Source: Enterobacter sp. C2 (lineage in GTDB: Bacteria; Pseudomonadota; Gammaproteobacteria; Enterobacterales; Enterobacteriaceae). From it: a stretch of 64,000 nt of DNA. Shown one piece after another: positions 56,053 through 64,000 of this stretch (position 1 is the stretch's first letter; the number at the start of each line of letters is the position of its first letter). Under the pieces are notes generated by a model. It made no database searches. It had not been told where the DNA came from and was given only the letters and a program-made list of their open reading frames with translations. The stretch covers positions 3,782,001 to 3,846,000 of the forward strand of contig NZ_CP082269.1 of NCBI RefSeq assembly GCF_019880405.1, given 5' to 3'. A program made the translations under genes and the position numbers.

Positions 56053-56095
56053 GGGGCCGTCCCCGGTGAAACATGGCGCTTGTGGGTCGTCCCGC
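56053..56095 (-). promoter_or_regulatory. Guanidine-II (mini-ykkC) riboswitch of gdx
   Basis: On the minus strand there are two small hairpins with the diagnostic ACGR tetraloops: GGG-ACGA-CCC (56093-56084) and GGGG-ACGG-CCCC (56064-56053), 19 bases apart. They end about 7 bases before the GGGAG ribosome-binding site of gdx. Binding of guanidinium by the two loops frees the ribosome-binding site in characterised examples. Confidence 0.92.
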
Positions 56096-56300
56096 AAGGC
56101 TGAGGTGAAGAAAGAATTGTCGCCTGAGGTACACTGTTTTTCAAGTTTTTAATAAATCCCCCTGATTTGCTTCTTTAAAGCAAGAAATAGAGGCAGTTAG
56201 CAGCGGAGTTCCCGCATTTACCCTTCAGCACTCCCTCCTATGATAGTGTGCTTTCTGCTAGCAGCAAGCCGTCACCCCTATCCTGACTGCGAATAAAGAC

Positions 56301-56903
56301 ATGCTGAAAATTCTTTTGATTGACCGTTGTTATTTCACCCGTTTAGGGCTGGAGATATGGCTCAATCATGCTGATCTATTTTCCACTCCCGTTGTGGTTA
56401 CCGGGCTGAATAATCTGATGCTGGCAAAAGAGCATGCCATGCAGTGGCAACCGGATCTGGTTATTGCCGATCTCTACGGTTTCGCGGGCGATCTGCACCA
56501 TGTTCAACAGCTCTCATCCCTGCTCATGGCCTGCAGCGATCGTAGCAAGCTTATTTTATTTCAGTCCGGTCATAACGCCGACATGGAAAATTACTGTCAG
56601 CAGTTTCCGATCGCGGCACGCCTGGCTAAAACCGACTCGCTGGCGAAGCTCGCGCAGTCGATTGATACTGCCCTGCTGGCACGCCCTGTTTATAGCGAGC
56701 CTCAGACCGCTGCACCGCTGCTTACGCGTCAGGAGGAGAAGGTGTTATCGCTGTGGATGGAAGGGACAAATAATCACTGTATTGCCAGCCGTCTCGGCAT
56801 TAACGGGAAAACCGTCTACACCTACAAGCGCAATATTCGGATGAAGCTGGGGATGTGCAATCGTTATACGCCGTTCCTGTCGCTGCCGGAAGGCGTAAGG
56901 TAA
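56301..56903 (+). CDS. LuxR-type regulator with receiver-like N-domain (unassigned)
   Basis: A 200-aa protein. Residues about 140-195 are a LuxR/FixJ HTH (LLTRQEEKVLSLWMEGTNNHCIASRLGINGKTVYTYKRNIRMKLGM). The N-terminal part resembles a response-regulator receiver: MLKILLIDRCYFTRLGLEIWL at the start, Asp57 in VIADLYG, Lys110 in ARLAKTDS. Only one acidic residue (Asp8) stands in the usual acidic pocket, so phosphorylation is doubtful. It resembles BglJ/RcsA-type accessory regulators. No such gene is at this spot in E. coli K-12. No partner kinase nearby; target unknown. Confidence 0.8.
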   Translation: MLKILLIDRCYFTRLGLEIWLNHADLFSTPVVVTGLNNLMLAKEHAMQWQPDLVIADLYGFAGDLHHVQQLSSLLMACSDRSKLILFQSGHNADMENYCQQFPIAARLAKTDSLAKLAQSIDTALLARPVYSEPQTAAPLLTRQEEKVLSLWMEGTNNHCIASRLGINGKTVYTYKRNIRMKLGMCNRYTPFLSLPEGVR

Positions 56904-56927
56904 CGGTACGACAAGCAGCCGTACCGT
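56903..56927. other. Perfect inverted repeat between the LuxR-type gene and ecnB
   Basis: ACGGTACG, 9-base loop, CGTACCGT, beginning at the stop codon of the LuxR-type gene and ending 7 bases before the convergent ecnB stop. It probably ends or protects both transcripts; no T-run on either strand. A palindromic protein-binding site is the alternative. Confidence 0.55.
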
Positions 56928-56933
56928 CCGGGA

Positions 56934-57080
56934 TTACTGCTGGGCTTTAGTTGCTGCACCAGAGATAGCGCTACCGCCGGTAGAAATATCTTCACCTACG
57001 CCACGCGTAGTGTTACAGGCGGTCAATGCTGAAGAAAGCACCAGAACAGAAAAGATCGCTGCAATTGTTTTCTTAACCAT
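56934..57080 (-). CDS. ecnB: Entericidin B toxic lipoprotein
   Basis: A 48-aa lipoprotein, same length as E. coli Ecn[20 protein letters not shown], then lipobox LTAC (Cys22), then [12 protein letters not shown] and [12 protein letters not shown]. EcnB is a small bacteriolytic lipoprotein made in stationary phase. GGAAGATAT lies ahead of the ATG. A sigma-S-like -10 is 40-50 bases upstream. The antidote gene ecnA, which precedes ecnB in E. coli, was not found in the 181-base gap to efp. Confidence 0.93.
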   Translation of the reverse strand: MVKKTIAAIFSVLVLSSALTACNTTRGVGEDISTGGSAISGAATKAQQ

Positions 57081-57121
57081 AATATCTTCCTTTAAGGCCA
57101 AAGTTATTTGTGTATTGCTAC

Positions 57122-57132
57122 TTAAGCATAGA
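57122..57132 (-). promoter_or_regulatory. sigma-S-type -10 of ecnB
   Basis: Minus-strand TCTATGCTTAA agrees with the sigma-S extended -10 (KCTAYRCTTAA) at every position. E. coli ecnB transcription is sigma-S-dependent. Confidence 0.75.
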
Positions 57133-57261
57133 CAAAATCCAAAAAAATGGCGGGAGAGGATGATTTTTTAAGAAAATTCGAGCGAGGCAGAGACGCGGAG
57201 AGACGCGGATAGAAAAACTATCGGCGCAGCGGGAGCCACGCCGACAGGCTTAGCGCATAAA

Positions 57262-57828
57262 TTACTTCACGCGGGAGACGTATTCGCCAGAGCGGGTGTC
57301 AACTTTGATCACTTCGCCAATCTGTACGAACAGCGGAACCTTAACAACGGCACCGGTAGAGAGAGTAGCGGGTTTGCCACCGGTCCCTGCGGTATCACCT
57401 TTCAGGCCTGGATCGGTTTCAACGATCTCCAGCTCGACGAAGTTCGGCGGGGTCACAGCGATAGGCTGGCCGTTCCACAGGGTTACGATGCATTCAGCCT
57501 GATCCAGCAGCCACTTCGCGTTCTCGCCAACCGCTTTCTCATCGGCAGCCAGCTGCTCGAAGGTCTGGTTGTTCATGAAGTGATAGAACTCACCGTCGTT
57601 GTAGAGGTAAGTCAGGTTCATATCTACTACGTCTGCGCCTTCAGCGGAGTCGGTAGATTTGAAGGTTTTCTCAACGCGGGTGCCGGTCAGCAGACGGCGC
57701 AGCTTAACGCGGGCGAAAGCCTGGCCTTTACCCGGTTTAACGAATTCACTGGCTTCAACCGCATACGGTTCGCCATCCATCATGATTTTAAGACCAGCAC
57801 GAAAATCGTTGCTATAGTAAGTCGCCAT
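57262..57828 (-). CDS. efp: Elongation factor P
   Basis: A 188-aa protein, E. coli length from MATYYSNDF. Three beta-barrel domains; the modified Lys34 lies in [11 protein letters not shown] at the tip of domain I. It enters the ribosomal E site and relieves stalling at consecutive prolines. The long in-frame upstream extension overlaps epmB and is rejected. Divergent from epmB with a 40-base gap. Confidence 0.98.
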   Translation of the reverse strand: MATYYSNDFRAGLKIMMDGEPYAVEASEFVKPGKGQAFARVKLRRLLTGTRVEKTFKSTDSAEGADVVDMNLTYLYNDGEFYHFMNNQTFEQLAADEKAVGENAKWLLDQAECIVTLWNGQPIAVTPPNFVELEIVETDPGLKGDTAGTGGKPATLSTGAVVKVPLFVQIGEVIKVDTRSGEYVSRVK

Positions 57829-57868
57829 AAGGCCCTCTGAAATTGATAACTGGTAGCTAAGCCACAAA

Positions 57869-58897
57869 ATGGCGCATATTGTAACCCTAAATACCCCATC
57901 CAGAGAAGATTGGTTAGTACAACTTGCCGATGTAATTACCGATCCGGATGAACTACTGCGTCTGTTAAATATAGACGCCGATGAAAATCTGCTTGCAGGA
58001 CGAGCGGCGAAACGCCTGTTTGCCCTGCGCGTCCCGCGGGCATTTGTCGCGCGGATGGAGCGGGGCAACCCCAACGATCCGCTGTTAAGACAGGTACTTA
58101 CCTCGCAGGAGGAGTTTGTTGCCGCCCCCGGATTCAGCACCGATCCGCTTGATGAGCAGCACAGCGTTGTCCCCGGACTGCTGCATAAATACCGTAACCG
58201 CGCCCTGCTGCTGGTGAAGGGCGGCTGCGCGGTAAACTGCCGCTACTGCTTCCGTCGCCACTTCCCCTATGCCGATAATCAGGGCAACAAACGCAACTGG
58301 CAGGCCGCGCTGGACTATATCGCCACGCATCCTGAGCTGGATGAGATCATCTTCTCTGGCGGCGATCCGCTGATGGCAAAAGATCATGAGCTGGAGTGGC
58401 TGCTGACCCAGCTTGAGGCTATCCCGCACGTGAAGCGCCTGCGCATTCACAGTCGGCTGCCGATTGTGATCCCGGCGCGCATTACCGACGCACTGGCATC
58501 ACGCTTTGCCCGCTCGTCACTGCAGATCCTACTGGTTAACCACATTAACCACGCTCAGGAGATTGATTCGTCGTTTCGCCAGGCCATGACGACGCTACGC
58601 GCTGCGGGCGTGACGCTGCTTAACCAGAGCGTGCTGCTGCGCGGCGTTAACGACAGTGCCCAGACGCTGGCGGATCTCAGCAACGCGCTGTTTGATGCGG
58701 GCGTAATGCCTTACTACCTGCACGTGCTGGATAAGGTTCAGGGTGCGGCGCATTTTATGGTGACGGATGATGAAGCCCGCCAGATTATGCGCGAGCTGTT
58801 GACGCTGGTATCAGGCTATATGGTGCCAAGACTGGCGCGGGAGATCGGCGGCGAGCCGAGCAAAACGCCGCTGGATTTACAGCTCAGGCAGAGCTAG
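57869..58897 (+). CDS. epmB: EF-P-lysine 2,3-aminomutase EpmB
   Basis: A 342-aa radical-SAM/PLP enzyme, E. coli length. Radical-SAM cysteines in [13 protein letters not shown] (CxxxCxxC); ISFSGGDP-like [13 protein letters not shown] Lys region near [15 protein letters not shown]. It makes (R)-beta-lysine for EpmA to load onto EF-P. Divergent from efp. Confidence 0.96.
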   Translation: MAHIVTLNTPSREDWLVQLADVITDPDELLRLLNIDADENLLAGRAAKRLFALRVPRAFVARMERGNPNDPLLRQVLTSQEEFVAAPGFSTDPLDEQHSVVPGLLHKYRNRALLLVKGGCAVNCRYCFRRHFPYADNQGNKRNWQAALDYIATHPELDEIIFSGGDPLMAKDHELEWLLTQLEAIPHVKRLRIHSRLPIVIPARITDALASRFARSSLQILLVNHINHAQEIDSSFRQAMTTLRAAGVTLLNQSVLLRGVNDSAQTLADLSNALFDAGVMPYYLHVLDKVQGAAHFMVTDDEARQIMRELLTLVSGYMVPRLAREIGGEPSKTPLDLQLRQS

Positions 58898-58902
58898 CCC
58901 CC

Positions 58903-58979
58903 GCAGGCCGCACAAACGCAGTGCCGCCCGGCGTTGCAGTATCATAACGCCCGGTGGCGCTACGCTTACCGGGCCTACC
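58903..58979. repeat. Pair of REP palindromes (BIME) between epmB and yjeI
   Basis: Two REP units: 58903-58933 (GCAGGCCGCACAAACG with GCCGCCCGGCG) and 58948-58979 (GCCCGGTGGCGCTACGC with ACCGGGCCTAC), in opposite orientation and 14 bases apart, in the convergent gap. Confidence 0.85.
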
Positions 58980-58996
58980 AAACGCACCGCCCCTAA

Positions 58997-59350
58997 TCAG
59001 TTCGGGCACTTATAGACCTGACCGTTCATTTCGCTGGCGGTCGGCACAAAGCTCGACATAAAGCCTTGGGTAGGGCTGGTAACGCTGTAAAGGACGTTGC
59101 CACCCATCTCAGCGGCGTGGTTACGCAGCGCTACCGCCGCGCCGCGCATTGAGCCACCCTCTTCGCCGTGCTGGCCTGAGAGCCAGTTGCTCTGCTTGCC
59201 CGTCGCGGTGCCAATATAGTGACACTCCGCGCCCGGCTTATCTTCAACAAAGCGAACGCTCTGCCCGCCTGTGGTGAGGGAGTTGCCAGAACTACAGCCC
59301 GCCAGCAGCAGTGCCGCACCTACGATCCCTGCAGAAACTTTCATGCGCAT
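58997..59350 (-). CDS. yjeI: Lipoprotein YjeI (DUF4156)
   Basis: A 117-aa lipoprotein, E. coli length. Lipobox LAGC (Cys19). The mature domain has CHYIGTATGKQSNWLSGQHGEEGG and ends VYKCPN, as in orthologues. Function unknown. Lies downstream of groL behind a terminator. Confidence 0.92.
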   Translation of the reverse strand: MRMKVSAGIVGAALLLAGCSSGNSLTTGGQSVRFVEDKPGAECHYIGTATGKQSNWLSGQHGEEGGSMRGAAVALRNHAAEMGGNVLYSVTSPTQGFMSSFVPTASEMNGQVYKCPN

Positions 59351-59423
59351 TTTATTCCTCGTTGTTATCAGCTGGACACAACCTGTCCGTGTCTAAACCT
59401 TATACTAAAAAGATGACCAAAAG

Positions 59424-59454
59424 AAAAACCCCCGGACATTTCTGCCCGAGGGTT
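59424..59454 (-). terminator. Rho-independent terminator after groL
   Basis: On the minus strand: AACCCTCGGGCA, loop GAAA, TGTCCGGGGGTT (with G-U pairs), then TTTC. It begins about 35 bases after the groL stop. Confidence 0.85.
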
Positions 59455-59488
59455 TCTCTTTATTTCTGCGAGGTGCAGAACAACATGA

Positions 59489-61147
<1,659 letters not shown>

Positions 61148-61178
61148 TTAAATTCGTATGGTTCAGTTCGCGCGTGGA

Positions 61179-61472
61179 TTACGCTTCAACAATTGCCAGA
61201 ATGTCAGATTCGGACATGATCAGCACTTCCTGATCGTCGATTTTCTCTGCTTTCACGCCGTAGCCATCGTTAAAAATAACGATGTCGCCGACTTTCACGT
61301 CCAGCGGCTGCACGGATCCGTTTTCGAGGATGCGGCCTTTACCGACAGCGATGATCTCGCCACGAGTAGATTTACCAGCAGCACTACCGGTCAGAACGAT
61401 GCCGCCAGCTGATTTAGACTCAACTTCTTTACGCTTGACGATGACACGGTCATGTAGTGGACGAATACTCAT
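61179..61472 (-). CDS. groS: Co-chaperonin GroES (Hsp10)
   Basis: A 97-aa protein, standard length. [29 protein letters not shown] contains the mobile loop that docks onto Gro[15 protein letters not shown] lies in the core. AAGGAGAG precedes the ATG. First gene of groSL. Confidence 0.99.
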   Translation of the reverse strand: MSIRPLHDRVIVKRKEVESKSAGGIVLTGSAAGKSTRGEIIAVGKGRILENGSVQPLDVKVGDIVIFNDGYGVKAEKIDDQEVLIMSESDILAIVEA

Positions 61473-61553
61473 TGATAGCTCTCCTTTGAGAAAGTCAGTA
61501 TCGGTTATGGATGACGCCGGTTCCTTTTCGCTTCCCGGCTGGTGACGAGAGAG

Positions 61554-61583
61554 ATGGGGATGGGGCTTTCACCCTTCAAGGGG
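61554..61583 (-). promoter_or_regulatory. sigma-32 heat-shock promoter of groSL
   Basis: On the minus strand: CCCCTTGAA, then two tandem CCCCAT hexamers. Spacing from CTTGAA to the second CCCCAT is 15 bases (13 in E. coli), to the first 9. Sequence closely resembles the E. coli groE heat-shock promoter. No CIRCE element was seen. Confidence 0.88.
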
Positions 61584-61650
61584 CCAACGAAAAAAAATTT
61601 GTGAAAATGTTACCATCATCGCTCTTTGGACAGGGGCAGGATAATAATAG

Positions 61651-62892
61651 ATGAGTGGTTTAAAACAGGAGCTGGGACTGGCTCAGGGCGTGGGGCTGTT
61701 ATCGACCTCACTGTTAGGTACCGGCGTGTTTGCCGTACCGGCGCTGGCGGCGCTGGTGGCGGGTAACAACAGCCTGTGGGCATGGCCGGTGCTGATCGTA
61801 CTGGTTTTCCCCATTGCGATTGTCTTCGCTCTGCTCGGGCGGCACTTTCCCAGCGCGGGCGGCGTGGCCCATTTTGTCGGCATGGCGTTTGGTCCGCGTC
61901 TTGAACGCGTCACGGGCTGGCTCTTTCTGTCGGTGATCCCGGTAGGACTGCCCGCCGCACTGCACATTGCCGCCGGCTTCTGGCAGGCGCTGTTTGGCTG
62001 GCACGGTCCAATGCTGCTGATGGCGGAGCTAGGCACGCTGCTGCTGGTATGGGCGGTGGGTACACGGGGGGCCAGCTCCAGCGCCAATCTGCAAACCCTG
62101 GTCGCCGGACTGATCGTGGCGCTGATCGCCGCCGTCTGGTGGTATGGCGATCTTACGGTCGCTGAAATTCTCTTCCCTGCCCCACAGGAGGTCGATGCGT
62201 CTGGCCTGTTTGCCGCTCTGTCGGTGATGTTCTGGTGCTTCGTGGGTCTGGAAGCCTTTGCCCACTTAGCCTCTGAATTCAAACGTCCGGAACGGGACTT
62301 CCCCCGCGCACTGATGATTGGCCTGCTGCTGGCTGGCTTCGTCTACTGGGCCTGCACGGTGATTGTGCTGCACTTTGACGCGTATGGCGTCGATCGTGCT
62401 GCCGCAGCCTCCCTGCCGGGGATCGTGGTGCAGCTGTTTGGTGAGAAGGCGTTATGGGTTGCCTGCGTAATTGGCTATCTGGCCTGCTTTGCCAGCCTTA
62501 ATATCTACATTCAGAGCTTCGCCCGTCTGGTCTGGTCACAGGCGATGTACAACCCGCAGGGTCGCCTGGCACAGCTCTCAAAACGCCAGATCCCCTTTAA
62601 TGCCCTGAATGCGGTGCTGATCTGCTGCGTCATCAGCACGCTAGTTATCTATGCGCTGGAGATCAACCTCGACGCGCTGATTATCTACGCCAACGGCATT
62701 TTCATCATGATCTATCTGCTGTGTATGCTGGCGGGATGTCGTTTGCTGAAGGGGCGCTATCGCGCGTTGGCGGCGGTGGGCGGCCTGCTCTGTCTGCTAC
62801 TGCTGGCGATGGTAGGCTGGAAGAGCCTCTATGCCATTATTATGCTGGCGGTGCTGTGGTGGTTTTTACCCAAGCGCGGCAGTGTCCATTAA
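61651..62892 (+). CDS. yjeH: L-methionine/branched-chain amino-acid exporter YjeH
   Basis: A 413-aa APC-family protein with about 12 membrane helices (E. coli 418 aa). LLGTGVFAVPALAALVAG in helix 1 and FWCFVGLEAFAHLASEFKRPERDFPRAL in helix 6 are the family segments. E. coli YjeH exports Met, Leu, Ile and Val. Divergent from groSL. Confidence 0.92.
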   Translation: MSGLKQELGLAQGVGLLSTSLLGTGVFAVPALAALVAGNNSLWAWPVLIVLVFPIAIVFALLGRHFPSAGGVAHFVGMAFGPRLERVTGWLFLSVIPVGLPAALHIAAGFWQALFGWHGPMLLMAELGTLLLVWAVGTRGASSSANLQTLVAGLIVALIAAVWWYGDLTVAEILFPAPQEVDASGLFAALSVMFWCFVGLEAFAHLASEFKRPERDFPRALMIGLLLAGFVYWACTVIVLHFDAYGVDRAAAASLPGIVVQLFGEKALWVACVIGYLACFASLNIYIQSFARLVWSQAMYNPQGRLAQLSKRQIPFNALNAVLICCVISTLVIYALEINLDALIIYANGIFIMIYLLCMLAGCRLLKGRYRALAAVGGLLCLLLLAMVGWKSLYAIIMLAVLWWFLPKRGSVH

Positions 62893-62910
62893 AATTGTGC
62901 ATTAAATAAC

Positions 62911-62937
62911 GCCGGGTAGCGCTGCGCTTACCCGGCC
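62911..62937. repeat. REP-like palindrome between yjeH and fxsA
   Basis: GCCGGGTAGCGC and GCGCTTACCCGGC form the stem, in the gap between convergent stop codons. Confidence 0.75.
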
Positions 62938-62942
62938 TCTGG

Positions 62943-63413
62943 TTATTTATCGTCTTTATGATCGATACGGTCGCGGTACTCATCCTTGCGCTGGTACTCG
63001 CCGTCAAAAGTCTGACCGCCGTCGCTACCGGCGCTGAAACCGCCACCCGCCATCCGGGAGAAACGCAGATGCGGAAGCAGGCGCAGGGTCAGTAATTTTT
63101 GCACCGGTGGCAGCAGCAGCAGCAGGCCGAGCAGATCGGTAAAGAAGCCCGGCAGCAGCAGCAGTAGCCCGGCAATCATCAGCGATACGCTCTTGATCAT
63201 CTCCGCAGCGGGGCTCTCCCCGGCGGCCATCTTCTGCTGCATCAGCAGAATGTTTTTAAAGCCCTGGTTACGCACCAGCGACATGCCGATGACCGAGGTG
63301 AAGATCACCAGCACCAGCGTGAGCAGGACGCCAAAGACGTGGGCGACCTGGATAAAAATCGAGATTTCGATGTAAACGTATAAAAATATTGCAATTAGTG
63401 GTATCCAGCGCAC
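62943..63413 (-). CDS. fxsA: FxsA family membrane protein
   Basis: A 156-aa protein (E. coli 158 aa) from GTG 63413, which has AGGAGA at the right spacing and aligns with E. coli MRWLPFIAIFLYVYIE. An in-frame ATG 19 codons upstream is rejected. Three to four membrane helices, then a Gly-rich, charged C-terminal tail (GGGFSAGSDGGQTFDGEYQ). In E. coli overproduction relieves F-plasmid exclusion of phage T7; the normal role is unknown. Confidence 0.92.
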   Translation of the reverse strand: MRWIPLIAIFLYVYIEISIFIQVAHVFGVLLTLVLVIFTSVIGMSLVRNQGFKNILLMQQKMAAGESPAAEMIKSVSLMIAGLLLLLPGFFTDLLGLLLLLPPVQKLLTLRLLPHLRFSRMAGGGFSAGSDGGQTFDGEYQRKDEYRDRIDHKDDK

Positions 63414-63716
63414 TGGCGTCTCCTGTAGGTTTGCGGCGTGCTTCTTATTGAGATGGTGCTTAATAGGCATAATTCAATAGGATTGCACGCCAGGTTGTCT
63501 GAAAATCTCTGCCCGGTGATGCATTTCACAAATTATTAAAACTAATGCAACGACTAAGATAATAAGTGATCCAGATTACGGCATTTCGCTATCATCAGCA
63601 TATGATCCCGGGTACGTGGCCGATTAAGGAAATAATCGTCGGTCAGCAAACACACAAAACCCCAGATGTACTGTGTGTTTAGTACATTCATTCGCAGCTT
63701 GAAAAAGAAGGTTCAC
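63414..63716. promoter_or_regulatory. fxsA/aspA divergent control region
   Basis: A 303-bp gap with no gene. A CRP-like site AGTGATCCAGATTACG lies at 63565-63580, in line with known CRP control of E. coli aspA. In the likely aspA leader a 9-bp inverted repeat AAACACACA...TGTGTGTTT (63648-63680) can form a hairpin that ends 36 bases before the ATG. Confidence 0.5.
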
Positions 63717-64000
63717 ATGTTAAACAGCATTCGTATCGAAGAAGATTTGTTGGGCACAAGGGAAGTACCAGCGGACGCTTACTACGGCATCCACACTCTG
63801 AGAGCGATTGAGAATTTCTACATCAGCAACAACAAAATCAGCGACATCCCTGAATTTGTACGTGGCATGGTGATGGTCAAGAAAGCCGCAGCGCTGGCGA
63901 ACAAAGAGCTGCACACCATTCCCAAAAGCGTGGCCAATGCCATCGTCGCCGCATGTGATGAAGTCCTGAATAACGGTAAATGCATGGATCAGTTCCCGGT
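63717..64000 (+). CDS. aspA: Aspartate ammonia-lyase (aspartase), N-terminal part
   Basis: The first 94 codons are present and the gene runs off the window. [34 protein letters not shown] and [24 protein letters not shown] match E. coli AspA from its second residue on; the full protein has about 478 residues. It interconverts L-aspartate and fumarate plus ammonia, feeding fumarate to FrdABCD under anaerobiosis. AAGAAGG lies ahead of the ATG. Confidence 0.95.
   Translation, partial: MLNSIRIEEDLLGTREVPADAYYGIHTLRAIENFYISNNKISDIPEFVRGMVMVKKAAALANKELHTIPKSVANAIVAACDEVLNNGKCMDQFP

Noticed and set aside
57081-57261. Possible ecnA upstream of ecnB
   Set aside because: All minus-strand frames were read; none gives a short lipoprotein with a lipobox and an ATG behind a ribosome-binding site.

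Overview
The window is chromosomal DNA from a member of the Enterobacteriaceae. Nearly every gene can be recognised as an Escherichia coli orthologue, and the order is that of the E. coli cpdB-to-aspA segment (about 94-96 min in K-12). REP-type palindromes sit in many 3' intergenic gaps. G+C is fairly high, and the small differences from E. coli (no ampC behind frdD, no yjfIJKLMC block, two extra chemoreceptors, ula genes present) point to an Enterobacter/Leclercia/Lelliottia-like genus, but the genus cannot be fixed from sequence reading alone. No insertion sequence, prophage, integrase or CRISPR array was seen.

Layout. 1-10 kb: end of cpdB, the HxlR regulator ytfH divergent from qorB, an extra AraC regulator, ytfF, a Tsr-like chemoreceptor with a flagellar-type promoter, ytfE behind a perfect NsrR operator, cycA, fklB, ytfB, and an extra EamA transporter. 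10-12 kb: ribosomal/primosomal operon rpsF-priB-rpsR-rplI. 12-20 kb: L-ascorbate regulon (ulaABCDEF leftward, ulaG and ulaR rightward), with yjfY and yjfP at its edges. 20-25 kb: bsmA, yjfN, a Cache-type chemoreceptor, aidB. 25-30 kb: nsrR-rnr-rlmB, then purA and yjeT. 30-40.6 kb: the long leftward run nnr-tsaE-amiB-mutL-miaA-hfq-hflX-hflK-hflC. 40.6-42.7 kb: queG, a DnaA-box cluster that looks like the datA locus, and three identical tRNA-Gly(GCC) genes. 42.7-50.4 kb: orn, rsgA, psd, mscM, yjeM. 50.5-58.9 kb: epmA, frdABCD, blc, gdx (sugE) under a guanidine-II riboswitch, an unplaced LuxR-type regulator, ecnB, efp, epmB. 59-64 kb: yjeI, groSL, yjeH, fxsA and the start of aspA.

How the genes connect. 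NsrR (28 kb) and its target ytfE (5.3 kb) are both present. EpmA, EF-P and EpmB lie within 8 kb, and amiB in the same window encodes a ten-proline run of the kind that needs EF-P. Fumarate reductase and aspartase both serve anaerobic fumarate respiration. Several stress genes (blc, ecnB, bsmA) have sigma-S-like -10 elements. Most of the window is ordinary core genome. The best leads are regulatory: the datA-like cluster, the guanidine riboswitch, the missing ampC with half of its promoter surviving inside frdD, the FliA-type promoter, the ula inverted repeats, and the accessory regulator and chemoreceptor genes set into an otherwise conserved backbone.
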